Part shown: piece by piece, positions 26,818 to 35,385 of the stretch
Numbering within the stretch: position 1 is the first letter of the stretch
Layout: each line of letters starts with the position of its first letter
Assembly: GCF_039526385.1 (NCBI RefSeq)
Contig: NZ_BAAAIX010000027.1
Coordinates: 62,001 to 126,000, forward strand
DNA from: Luteococcus peritonei
GTDB taxonomy: Bacteria; Actinomycetota; Actinomycetes; Propionibacteriales; Propionibacteriaceae
Length of the DNA stretch: 64,000 nt
Reading direction: 5' to 3'
Program-made: the position numbers and the translations under genes
The notes under the pieces: model-generated
Seen by the model: the letters and a program-made list of their open reading frames with translations, nothing else
Database searches by the model: none
What the model was told of the DNA's origin: nothing

Positions 26818-27867
26818 TCAGTCGATGGCGGGTGTCTCGGGCCGGCGCAGGTTGCGGCAGCAGCCCTCGCCGCCGCAGCGGGCCCGGCCCAGCTGGTTGC
26901 CCTGCTCGGACAGGCCCTCGGGGCCCCGGGCGCCCATGGCCCACTCGATGCGGTCCGCCAGGCCACGGACGAAGGCCTCGTGGGTGCCGGCGGTCGCGGC
27001 CCGCACCATCTCGATGCCCAGGCGCTCGCAGGTCTTGCGGGCCTCGGTGTCCAGGTCGTAGATGACCTCCATGTGGTCACTGATGAAGCCGATCGGCGCC
27101 AGCACCACGGAGTTGATGCCCTGCTCGTGCAGCTGCTCCAGGTGGTCGTTCACGTCGGGCTCCAACCAGGGATCGGTGGGACGCCCGGAGCGCGAGCAGT
27201 AGGCGAAGTCCCACTCGCCCTCGAGGCCCGCCCGGGCGAAGACGCGCTCGGCCACCTCACGGTGCCAGGCGGTGTAGGCCTGGCCGTCGGGGCCGGCGCT
27301 GTCCTCCATGGGCGTGGGGATCGAGTGCGTCACGAAGACCACGCGCGCGCCGGGAAGCTGCGCGGCGGCAGCCTGCAGGGCAGCGGCATTGGCCGCGACG
27401 AAGCCGTCGTCCAGCCCGTAGTGGCCGATCCGCTCCACCTGGGGCGGATCGGGCAGCCGGGCCAGTGACTCGGCGAGCGCCTCCCGGTAGGAGCGGCAGC
27501 CGGAGTAGGAGGGATAGGCCGAGGTGGACAGCATCAACACCTGCCGGCGGCCGTCGGCCACCAGCTGGTCCAACGCCTCGTCGATGAAGGGGTGCCAGTT
27601 GCGGTTGCCCCAGTAGACCGGCACCTGGTGACCGCGGGAGACCAGCTCGGCCTCCAGGGCCGCCATCAGGGCCTTGTTCTGGTCGTTGATCGGGCTGCGG
27701 CCGCCGAAGAGGTAGTAGTGCTCCCCCACCGTGGCCAGCCGCTCACGCGGGATGCCGGAACCGCGGGTCACGTTCTCCAGGAAGTCGATGACCTCGTCGG
27801 GCTTCTCGGGACCGCCGAAGGAGACCAGCAGGATGGCGTCGTGGCTGTCGGTGGTGTTCTCGCTCAT
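26818..27867 (-). CDS. hemH: coproporphyrin/protoporphyrin ferrochelatase
   Basis: The protein has 349 residues and inserts Fe2+ into the porphyrin. With HemQ present, the natural substrate is probably coproporphyrin III (CpfC). LLVSFGGPE, the central VFVTHSIP with the metal-site His, and PIGFISDHMEVIYDLD are the family motifs. The C-terminal CGGEGCC (C331, C336, C337) plus the Cys in YSGCRSYRE suggest the [2Fe-2S] cluster of actinobacterial enzymes, though the spacing differs from the mycobacterial C-x6-C-x-C. GGAAAG lies ten bases before the ATG. Confidence 0.95.
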   Translation of the reverse strand: MSENTTDSHDAILLVSFGGPEKPDEVIDFLENVTRGSGIPRERLATVGEHYYLFGGRSPINDQNKALMAALEAELVSRGHQVPVYWGNRNWHPFIDEALDQLVADGRRQVLMLSTSAYPSYSGCRSYREALAESLARLPDPPQVERIGHYGLDDGFVAANAAALQAAAAQLPGARVVFVTHSIPTPMEDSAGPDGQAYTAWHREVAERVFARAGLEGEWDFAYCSRSGRPTDPWLEPDVNDHLEQLHEQGINSVVLAPIGFISDHMEVIYDLDTEARKTCERLGIEMVRAATAGTHEAFVRGLADRIEWAMGARGPEGLSEQGNQLGRARCGGEGCCRNLRRPETPAID

Positions 27868-28035
27868 GGCACCGATCTTTCCAGATGCCACCGACAGTCC
27901 TGACACCCCCGGTCGGGCTTGCGGGCGCCCACCCGCCCCGGCACGGTAGGTTTGGGCGAGCAGAGGCGTCCTCGTCGTCCCCGAACGCCGCTGCCAACAG
28001 CCCAGCCTGTCCCGCAGTCCAGCCTTGGAGACACC

Positions 28036-29808
28036 ATGACGAGCGCCCTCAGCCCCCGCGACATCCAGACCCGCATCCGGTCCGGTGAGTCGCTGGAGGA
28101 CGTGGCGCGCGACGCCGGAGTCCCGGTGGACAAGGTGGAGCCCTTCGCGGCGCCGGTGCTGGCCGAGCGCGAGCACGTGGCCGGCACCGCGCTGCAGTCA
28201 CCGGTGCGACGCCGGGGCGAGACGGGCTCGGTCCGGGCGATGCGCGCGGTGGCCACCGAGCGACTGCAGCCGCTGGGGCTGGACGTGGAGCAGGACGTCA
28301 CCTGGGACGCCTGGCGCAACGAGGACCGACGCTGGACCCTGGTGGGCCGCTGGAGCATCGACGACGAGCAGACCGAGGCGCGCTTCACCTTCGACCCGCG
28401 GGCCCGCTTCTCCGTGGCCGCCAATGACGACGCGCGCTGGCTGATCGGCGAGGCGACCGCGAGCCCGCAGGCCGCCCACCGCCCGCCGGCCGACACCGAT
28501 GCCGAGCCCACCATCGACCTGAACGACGAGCTCGCCCTGGTGCGAGCGGTGCAGGGCTCGGTGCCGCTGGTGGAGGTGCCCCAGCCGGCCGCCCAGCACT
28601 CCGAGCCGCAGGACCAGGAACCGCAGGGCGGGGATCCGCAGGAAGCTGCCGCCTCGCAGTCCCAGCCGGTGGCCCGGGTGGTGGAGACCGAGGACGTCAC
28701 CGACTACCAGGAACCGGAACTGGAGCAGGTGGACGGGGTCTACGACTTCGTCCCCGGCAACACCTCCGACATGGACACCCTCTACGAGATGCTGAGCGCC
28801 TTCAACGAGGACTCGGTGAACATCTACGCGGGACTGGCCGATCCCGTGGCCCCCGCCGACCCCACCTCCGAGCCCAGGGTGATCGACCCGCAGACGGATC
28901 CCGGCGTGGCCGAGCTCGACTGGGTGGAGGCGGACCAGGCCGAGGAGCAGCCCACCCCGGTGGAGCCGGCGGCCGCCGAGTGGACCCCCGTGGGCGAGAC
29001 CGAGCCGCCGCTCGAGGTCAGTGAGGACCAGCAGGCCACGGCAGCCTCCCAGCAGACCGACGAGGTCCCCCAGCAGGAGTCCCGCGAGCCGCAGCAGGCG
29101 GCCGACGAGGAGCCGGCTGGCCCGGTGGCCGAGGACGAGCCGATCGCTCCCCTCACGCCTGACTCCCCAGGGTCCCCGGACTCCCCGGAGTCCCCGGACT
29201 CCCCCGCGTCGCCGGCCTCCCCCGCGAGCCCTGTCGAGCCGGAGCCGACTGTCGTCGAGGACCTGGCCGTCGAGGACGTTGCGCTGGCCGAGCCGGTGGA
29301 CGAGGAGCTGGACGACATGGTGGTGGAGGACCTGGCCGTCGAGGAGCAGGTGGCCATCACCGGCGAGCGGGCCGATCTGGTTCCCGAGCAGGATGCCCTG
29401 CCGGAGAACACCGAGGCACTGGATCGCGCCGGGCTGCAGCAGGCGGTCACCGAGCCCGAGCCGGTGGTCGAGCCGGAGCCGGTGGTCGAGCCGGAGCCGG
29501 TCAAGGTGCAGTCCTCGAGCGACAGGGCCACGGCCAGTGATCCCCGCGCCGTGGCGCGTGCTGCGGCCGCCGCGGAGCAGGCCGAGCTCGCGCCTGCTGC
29601 GGAGCCTGCCGCGGCGCCTGATCCTGTGGTGGAGCCCGACCCCGGCGCTGAGCAGCCAGCGGCTGCGATGCCTGAGCAGGATGCCCTGGTCGACTCCCCC
29701 GAGCCCGCTGCCAAGCCCAAGGCCAAGCCGCGCAGCCGCAAGAAGCGTGCCTCGGTGCCCAGCTGGGACGAGATCATGTTCGGCGGCCCTGCACCGAAGA
29801 AGGACTGA
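28036..29808 (+). CDS. sepH: septation protein SepH
   Basis: The protein has 590 residues. The N-terminal DUF3071 domain (1-130) has the helix-turn-helix-like SPRDIQTRIRSGESLEDVARDAGVPVDKVEPFAAPVLAER and the TWDAWRNEDRRWTLVGRW segment. In Streptomyces, SepH binds FtsZ and promotes division. The remaining 440 residues are acidic and low in complexity, with Ser-Pro repeats near 375-397 and EPEPVV repeats near 475-490, and end in a basic tail KPKAKPRSRKKRASVPSWDEIMFG. TGGAGA precedes the ATG. Confidence 0.92.
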   Translation: MTSALSPRDIQTRIRSGESLEDVARDAGVPVDKVEPFAAPVLAEREHVAGTALQSPVRRRGETGSVRAMRAVATERLQPLGLDVEQDVTWDAWRNEDRRWTLVGRWSIDDEQTEARFTFDPRARFSVAANDDARWLIGEATASPQAAHRPPADTDAEPTIDLNDELALVRAVQGSVPLVEVPQPAAQHSEPQDQEPQGGDPQEAAASQSQPVARVVETEDVTDYQEPELEQVDGVYDFVPGNTSDMDTLYEMLSAFNEDSVNIYAGLADPVAPADPTSEPRVIDPQTDPGVAELDWVEADQAEEQPTPVEPAAAEWTPVGETEPPLEVSEDQQATAASQQTDEVPQQESREPQQAADEEPAGPVAEDEPIAPLTPDSPGSPDSPESPDSPASPASPASPVEPEPTVVEDLAVEDVALAEPVDEELDDMVVEDLAVEEQVAITGERADLVPEQDALPENTEALDRAGLQQAVTEPEPVVEPEPVVEPEPVKVQSSSDRATASDPRAVARAAAAAEQAELAPAAEPAAAPDPVVEPDPGAEQPAAAMPEQDALVDSPEPAAKPKAKPRSRKKRASVPSWDEIMFGGPAPKKD

Positions 29809-29838
29809 CAGCCGGCCGACCCGGACCGCTCATCCGCC

Positions 29839-30552
29839 TCAGCGCAGCAGCCAGTGCAGCTGGTTGAGCAGGTGACGTCGACGCGCGGCCGTGGCGAAGG
29901 ACCGCTGGTCATGCCCCAGGCCGTCGTAGGCCAGGCGCTCGCCGTGCGTCCAGCCCATCACCTGCGGTCTCCGCGGCTCTCCGTGGCAGAGCACCGGGAC
30001 CACTCCCGGAGCGATCTCCAGGTTGCTGTAGCGCTCGTCCACCACCCGCAGCTCAGGAGCCTGTCCGGGCGACGTCGCCAGTCCGTCCCAGAAAGGGTGC
30101 TCCTCGGCACCGCGGGCGGCGCGGAAGACAGCCTCGTCGAGGGGCGGGTGGCCGGAGACCCCGCGCACCCAACGCCCGCCCAGCCGACGCGGCCAGTCGG
30201 GCCAGTCGCGGAAGCTCGCCACCGCGGTGTGGCAGCCCAGCACGGCCCCGCCGGCATCCATCCACGTACCGAGCTGGTCGAAGGCCTGCTCCCAGCGCGG
30301 GTCCTCGGCGAGTTCTGCGGCCGGGTCGAGGCCGGTGCCGGTGTTGACCATCAGCAGGTCTGCGTCCGCGAGCCGTGCCAGCCAGTCAGTCCCATCGCTC
30401 GCCACGACGCGCACCACCAGCCGCTGGCCGGCTGTCCGGGAGTCCTGCAGGAGCTCGGCCAGGCAGGCGGAGGTGCGGGCGAAGTCGTGCCAGGGGTCGG
30501 CATACCGACCGGCGCCGCACAGCACCAGGCAGTGCTTCGCCGTGGTGCTCAT
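29839..30552 (-). CDS. ThuA-like domain protein
   Basis: The protein has 237 residues with a glutamine-amidotransferase-like fold of the ThuA family. GCHTAVASF (about 107-115) and GGRWVRGVSGHP (about 125-136), then the C-terminal CHGEPRRPQVMGWTHGERLAYDGLGHD, are diagnostic. Known members are linked to sugar metabolism, and substrates are mostly unproven. The ATG overlaps the stop of the PHP gene (ATGA), so the two are co-translated. No sugar transporter or dehydrogenase is adjacent. Confidence 0.88.
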   Translation of the reverse strand: MSTTAKHCLVLCGAGRYADPWHDFARTSACLAELLQDSRTAGQRLVVRVVASDGTDWLARLADADLLMVNTGTGLDPAAELAEDPRWEQAFDQLGTWMDAGGAVLGCHTAVASFRDWPDWPRRLGGRWVRGVSGHPPLDEAVFRAARGAEEHPFWDGLATSPGQAPELRVVDERYSNLEIAPGVVPVLCHGEPRRPQVMGWTHGERLAYDGLGHDQRSFATAARRRHLLNQLHWLLR

Positions 30553-31583
30553 CGGGAGGCGAAGTCGAGCAGCTCGTCGACCGGCCAGGTGGTGATGATC
30601 CGCTCCGGTGCGATGCCGGCCGCCTCGGCGCGGGCGCAGCCCAGGGAGAGGAAGTCGAGCTGGCCGGGCGCGTGGGCGTCGGTGTCGATGCTGAACAGGC
30701 AGCCGATGTCACGGGCCAGGGCGAGCAGTTCGTCGGGTGGGTCCTGCCGCTCGGGCCGGGAGTTGATCTCCACCGCGACGCCGAACTGGCGGCAGGCCTC
30801 GAAGACCACCTCGGCGTCGAAGTCGGAGGGCGGCCGGGTGCCACGTCCCCCCTCCACCAGGCGACCGGTGCAGTGGCCCAGCACGGTGGTGTGCCGGTTG
30901 GCCACCGCTCCCACCATCCGCGTGGTCATGAACTCGCGGTCGCCCCGGAGCTTGGAGTGCACCGAGGCCACCACGACGTCGAGCACGCTGAGCATCTGCT
31001 CCGACTGGTCCAGCGAGCCGTCGTCCAGGATGTCCACCTCGATGCCCTTGAGGACGCGGATCCCCACCTGCGGCTGCAGCTCGTCGATCTCGCGCCACTG
31101 CGCCGCCAGCCGCTCGGCGTCCAGACCGTGGGCCACCGTCAGGCGGGGCGAGTGGTCGGTGACCGCCAGGTAGTCGTGGCCCAGCGACTCTGCGGTGGCC
31201 ACCATCTCGGGCAACGGCGAGCCGCCGTCGGACCAGGTGGTGTGGCTGTGCAGGTCCCCGCGCACCAGGGTCCGCAGCTCGGAGCTCGCCAGTGGTGGTG
31301 CGCCCGCCTGGCGCAGGCCGGCCAGCGTCTGGGGCACGGTCCCGGCCAGGCTCTCGCGGATCACCTGCACGGTGCGGGGTCCCAGGCCGGGAACCTGGCC
31401 CCAGGCATCGGCCTGGGCCAGCGCCTCGCGCTCGTCGGGCTGCAGGGCGTCGAGCGCATCCGCGGCACGGCGGTAGGCCTTGACCCGGTAGGTGTCGGCG
31501 CGAGAGCGTTCCAGCCAGAAACCGATCTCCCGCAAGGCCTGCTGCGGGGAGTCCGGCACGCTGTGGTCGATCTGGTGGCCCAT
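30549..31583 (-). CDS. HhH-PHP domain protein (PolX C-terminus-like phosphoesterase)
   Basis: The protein has 344 residues. A helix-hairpin-helix region (VPGLGPRTVQVIRESLAGTVP, about 63-83) precedes a PHP domain with metal-binding motifs GDLHSHTTWSDG, AVTDHSPRL, GIEVDIL, HSKL and DTDAHAPGQLDF. The layout matches PolX without its polymerase part, so a phosphoesterase or 3'-exonuclease is plausible, and histidinol phosphatase-like activity is another option. It is divergent from fasR with 37 bases between starts. Confidence 0.88.
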   Translation of the reverse strand: MGHQIDHSVPDSPQQALREIGFWLERSRADTYRVKAYRRAADALDALQPDEREALAQADAWGQVPGLGPRTVQVIRESLAGTVPQTLAGLRQAGAPPLASSELRTLVRGDLHSHTTWSDGGSPLPEMVATAESLGHDYLAVTDHSPRLTVAHGLDAERLAAQWREIDELQPQVGIRVLKGIEVDILDDGSLDQSEQMLSVLDVVVASVHSKLRGDREFMTTRMVGAVANRHTTVLGHCTGRLVEGGRGTRPPSDFDAEVVFEACRQFGVAVEINSRPERQDPPDELLALARDIGCLFSIDTDAHAPGQLDFLSLGCARAEAAGIAPERIITTWPVDELLDFASR

Positions 31584-31620
31584 CCGGCCACACTAGGCTG
31601 GTCCGCCAAGGAGGGACAAC

Positions 31621-32862
31621 ATGCCAAGCACCCCCACCGTCCAGCAGAAGGCCGCGAGCAAGCCCGCCCCCGGTACCGGTCGCGCCCTGGTGCCCGACGC
31701 TGCCCAGCGTCGCCAGCTGGTCGGCCGCCTGTCGGCCACCACCTCCCGGATGACCACCGCGACGCTGGCGGCCATGGACGAGCGCCATCCCTGGTTCGGT
31801 GAGCTCGACGCGGAGCATCGCTCCTGGATCGGGGTGGTGGCGCGCAGCGGCATCGACGGCTTCGTGCAGTGGGTGGCCGACGACCCGGAGGCCGACTTCG
31901 AGCCCTCCCGCGTCTTCGCGGCTGCGCCGCGTGCCCTGACCCGGCAGATCACGCTGCACCAGACCGTCGACCTGATGCGCACCACGATCGCGGTGGTCGA
32001 GGAACAGCTCTGCCTGCTGCCGGCCGAGGACCGACCGGTGCTGGAGGACGCGGTGCTGCACTACTCCCGCGAGGTCGCCTTCGCCGCGGCCGAGGTCTAC
32101 GCCCGCGCGGCGGAGGTCCGGGGCGCCTGGGACGCCCGGATGGAGGCGCTGGTGGTGGACTCCATCGTGCGCGCCGAGGCCGACGAGGCGATGGTCTCGC
32201 GGGCCTCCACGCTGGGTTGGACCTCCGGCAGCAAGGTCTTCGTCGCGGTGGGCCAGACACTGACCACCGGTGAGGACTCCACCAGCTCGCTGCGCCATGC
32301 CGCCGGGAAGCTGGGGCTCGACGTGCTCACCGCCGTGCAGGGCGACAGCCTGGTGGTGGTGGGCTCCAGCCCCCAGGTGGACGACGAGCAGTCCGCGATC
32401 GCCATGGTGGACCGGCTGCAGGAGTTCTTCGGCGAGGGCCACGTGGTGGTGGGTCCCCTGGTGGCCGACCTGGTGGACAGCCCCCGCTCCGCCCGCGCCG
32501 CCGTGAGCGGGCTGCGCGCCTCGGTGGCCTGGCCCGAGGGCGCCCGCGCCCTGCCCGCGGCCGAGCTGCTGCCGGAACGGGCGCTGAACGGTGATGGCCA
32601 CGCGCGCCGCGAGCTCGCCCGTGAGATCTACCAGCCACTGGCCGAGGCCGGGGGTGACCTGCTGGAGACCTGCGTGGGCTTCCTGGACCACGGCTGCTCG
32701 GTGGAGGCCACGGCGCGCGACCTGTTCGTGCACGCCAACACGGTGCGCTACCGGCTCAAGCGGATCCAGGACGTCACCGGCTACTCCCCCACCGATGCGC
32801 GCGACGCCTATGTGCTGCGGCTCGCCATCACGCTCGGCCGGCTGGCGCAGCGCGGCGTCTGA
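31621..32862 (+). CDS. fasR: PucR-type activator of fatty-acid synthesis (FasR)
   Basis: The protein has 413 residues. A long N-terminal regulatory region is followed by a C-terminal PucR helix-turn-helix with the signature CSVEATARDLFVHANTVRYRLKR near 358-380. AAGGAGG precedes the ATG. It sits immediately upstream of fabD-fabH-acpP-fabF, exactly as FasR of Streptomyces, which activates that operon. A CACAA-rich dyad in the 170-base gap before fabD is the probable target. Confidence 0.93.
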   Translation: MPSTPTVQQKAASKPAPGTGRALVPDAAQRRQLVGRLSATTSRMTTATLAAMDERHPWFGELDAEHRSWIGVVARSGIDGFVQWVADDPEADFEPSRVFAAAPRALTRQITLHQTVDLMRTTIAVVEEQLCLLPAEDRPVLEDAVLHYSREVAFAAAEVYARAAEVRGAWDARMEALVVDSIVRAEADEAMVSRASTLGWTSGSKVFVAVGQTLTTGEDSTSSLRHAAGKLGLDVLTAVQGDSLVVVGSSPQVDDEQSAIAMVDRLQEFFGEGHVVVGPLVADLVDSPRSARAAVSGLRASVAWPEGARALPAAELLPERALNGDGHARRELAREIYQPLAEAGGDLLETCVGFLDHGCSVEATARDLFVHANTVRYRLKRIQDVTGYSPTDARDAYVLRLAITLGRLAQRGV

Positions 32863-32903
32863 ACCGCCTGCCGGCGGGAATCCCACCGGCGTGATTCAGT
32901 GCC

Positions 32904-32966
32904 TCCCACAACCTCGCCCTGCGGTCCCCGCGGGGATCCGTGCAGCGCTTGTGGGGATCTCACAAC
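32904..32966. promoter_or_regulatory. candidate FasR operator before fabD
   Basis: TCCCACAAC (32904-32912) is repeated as the complement TTGTGGGGA (32949-32957) and as TCTCACAAC (32958-32966). TTGTG-N7-CACAA forms a dyad at 32949-32965. Three copies of a CACAA half-site in this gap, next to the regulator gene, suggest a binding region. FasR binding here is inferred. Confidence 0.5.
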
Positions 32967-33032
32967 ACCGGCCCGCCCGATTTCGTGGCCTCATCCGCTG
33001 CACCGTGGGCCCCGAGACGGCAGGGTGGACCT

Positions 33033-33983
33033 GTGCTTGCAATCGTCGCGCCCGGACAGGGCGCCCAGACCCCTGGCTTCCTCGCCCCGTGGCTGGAGCT
33101 GGACAGCTTCGCCACGCGTCTCGCCGCGCTGGCCGAGGTGAGCGGCCTCGACCTGGCCGGCTACGGCACCACGGCCGACGCCGAGACGATCCGCGACACC
33201 GCGGTGGCCCAGCCGCTGCTGGTGGCCGCCGGGCTGGCCACCCACCAGGAGCTCTTCGACCACGGTGCTGCTCCCGAGCAGGTCGGCGTGGTCGCCGGGC
33301 ACTCGGTGGGCGAGCTCACCGCGGCTGCCGCCGTGGGCGTGATGGGCCCCGAGGCAGCCATGGTGCTGGTGCGTGAGCGCGGCCGGGCGATGGCCGAGGC
33401 CTCCGCGGTGCGTCCCACCTCGATGACGGCCGTGATCGGTGGTGACCGGGACGAGGTGCTGGCTGCCATCGAGGCCGTCGGGCTGACCCCCGCCAACAAC
33501 AACGGTTCCGGCCAGATCGTCGCGGCCGGCACCGTGGAGCAGCTGGAGCAGCTGGCCGAGAACGCCCCGAAGCGCGCGCGGCTGATCCCGCTCAGCGTCG
33601 CCGGCGCCTTCCACACCGTCCACATGGAGCCCGCCGTGGACCATCTGCGCAGCCTGGCTGCCGAGGTGGAGACCGCCGATCCTGCCACCCGACTGCTCAG
33701 CAACCGGGACGGCCAGTCGGTGACCTCCGGCCGCGACTACCTGGACCGGATCGTCGACCAGGTGGCCAACCCGGTGCGCTGGGACCTCTGCATGGAGACC
33801 ATGGCGGGCCTGGGCATCACCGGCCTGCTGGAACTGCAGCCCGCCGGCACCCTGACCGGCATCGCCAAGCGCAACCTCAAGGGCGTCGAGCTGTTCAACC
33901 TGAACAGCCCCGACCAGCTCGACGAGGCCCGCGACTTCGTCACCCGCCACGGCGCCACCGGCGCTCCCGCCACGGAGGCCTGA
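33033..33983 (+). CDS. fabD: malonyl-CoA:ACP transacylase
   Basis: The protein has 316 residues and loads malonyl groups onto ACP. The active-site Ser is S91 in GHSVGE and the partner His is H194 in GAFHTVH. The N terminus LAIVAPGQGAQTPGF is typical. GTG start at 33033 after GGGTGG. The stop is one base from the fabH start, so the operon is tightly coupled. Confidence 0.95.
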   Translation: MLAIVAPGQGAQTPGFLAPWLELDSFATRLAALAEVSGLDLAGYGTTADAETIRDTAVAQPLLVAAGLATHQELFDHGAAPEQVGVVAGHSVGELTAAAAVGVMGPEAAMVLVRERGRAMAEASAVRPTSMTAVIGGDRDEVLAAIEAVGLTPANNNGSGQIVAAGTVEQLEQLAENAPKRARLIPLSVAGAFHTVHMEPAVDHLRSLAAEVETADPATRLLSNRDGQSVTSGRDYLDRIVDQVANPVRWDLCMETMAGLGITGLLELQPAGTLTGIAKRNLKGVELFNLNSPDQLDEARDFVTRHGATGAPATEA

Positions 33984-33984
33984 G

Positions 33985-34971
33985 ATGGCGCTGCGCACCA
34001 GTGAGCCGCGTCGCTTCTCCCGCGTGATGAGCGTCGGCTCGGCCCGCGGCTCCCGCGTGGTGGACAACGCCGAGATGTGCACCATGATCGACTCCTCCGA
34101 CGAGTGGATCCAGCAGCGCACCGGCATCGTCGAGCGCCGCTGGGCCGCCGAGGGCGAGGATGCGCTGAGCCTGGCCGTCGACGCGAGTCGGATCGCCGTC
34201 GAGCGCTCCGGGCTGCAGCCCGACCAGATCGATGCCGTGCTGCTCGCCTCCATCTCCTGGACCCAGCAGACCCCCTCGATGGCCGCCCTGGTGGCCCAGC
34301 AGCTGGGCCTGTCGCGCCCCGCCGTGATGGACCTGTCGGCAGCCTGCGCCGGCTACTGCTACGGCCTCGGCGTGGCAGACGCGATGGTGCGCGCCGGCAC
34401 CGCCCGCCACGTGCTGGTGGTGGGTGCGGAGGCCATGAGCCATGTGCTGGACAAGGCCGACCGTGGCACCGCCTTCCTGTTCAGTGATGGTGCAGGGGCA
34501 TCGGTCGTCGGCCCGGCCGAGGAGCCGGGCATCTCCGCCACCCTGTGGGGCTCGGACCCCGCGCAGGCCGACGTGATCACCATCGACGACTGGTCCACGC
34601 TGGACTCCGGCCAGATCCCCTACATCCGGATGGACGGCGCCAAGGTCTTCCGCTGGGCCACCACCTACATCGCGGACCGCACCCGCGAGGTGCTCGAGGC
34701 CTCCGGCCTGGCGCCCGAGGAGCTCGACGCCTTCATCCCCCACCAGGCGAACAACCGGATCACCGATTCGATGTTGCGCCACCTCAAGCTGCCCGCCGAT
34801 GTCGTGGTCTCGCGCGACATCACCCACATGGGCAATTCGTCGGCGGCCTCGGTGCCGCTGGCGATGGACGCCCTGCTCGCCTCCGGTGAGGCGCGCAGCG
34901 GACAGACCGCACTGCTGATCGGCTTCGGCGCAGGCCTGGCCTGGGCCGGTCAGGTGGTCACGCTCCCCTGA
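33985..34971 (+). CDS. fabH: beta-ketoacyl-ACP synthase III
   Basis: The protein has 328 residues and starts fatty-acid synthesis by condensing acyl-CoA with malonyl-ACP. The catalytic triad is C121 (SAACAG), H253 (PHQANNRI) and N284 (MGNSSA). The N terminus carries about eight extra residues. Primer preference (acetyl or branched acyl-CoA) cannot be read. It is followed by acpP after 78 bases. Confidence 0.95.
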   Translation: MALRTSEPRRFSRVMSVGSARGSRVVDNAEMCTMIDSSDEWIQQRTGIVERRWAAEGEDALSLAVDASRIAVERSGLQPDQIDAVLLASISWTQQTPSMAALVAQQLGLSRPAVMDLSAACAGYCYGLGVADAMVRAGTARHVLVVGAEAMSHVLDKADRGTAFLFSDGAGASVVGPAEEPGISATLWGSDPAQADVITIDDWSTLDSGQIPYIRMDGAKVFRWATTYIADRTREVLEASGLAPEELDAFIPHQANNRITDSMLRHLKLPADVVVSRDITHMGNSSAASVPLAMDALLASGEARSGQTALLIGFGAGLAWAGQVVTLP

Positions 34972-35049
34972 GGGAGCCCACGAGTTCCGGTGGCCGCCAC
35001 CCGGCAGCCACCTGAAGCAGCACCACACCAACCACGCAAGGAGGGCCCC

Positions 35050-35295
35050 ATGGCCAGCACCGAAGAGATTCGCACCGACCTCGCCGAGATCGTCAACGAC
35101 GTGGCCGGCGTGGCCACCGAGGACGTCCAGCTCGACAAGTCCTTCACCGACGACCTCGACGTCGACTCGCTGTCGATGGTGGAGATCATCTACGCCTGCG
35201 AGGAGAAGTTCGGCGTCTCCATCCCCGATGAGGACGCCAAGAACCTGAAGACCGTCGGCGACGCCGTCGCCTTCATCGAGCGCGCCCAGGCCTGA
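35050..35295 (+). CDS. acpP: acyl carrier protein
   Basis: The protein has 81 residues and is acidic. The phosphopantetheine attachment Ser is S40 in DVDSLSMVE. AAGGAGG precedes the ATG. It lies between fabH and fabF as in other actinobacterial fab operons. Confidence 0.97.
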   Translation: MASTEEIRTDLAEIVNDVAGVATEDVQLDKSFTDDLDVDSLSMVEIIYACEEKFGVSIPDEDAKNLKTVGDAVAFIERAQA

Positions 35296-35385
35296 GCCGG
35301 GCAGCCGGTCACCACCGGCACCGCGGGCGCGGCCCTGGCGCCGCGCCCGCGACCACCACCCACCCCACATTTGTCTGGAGTCACC

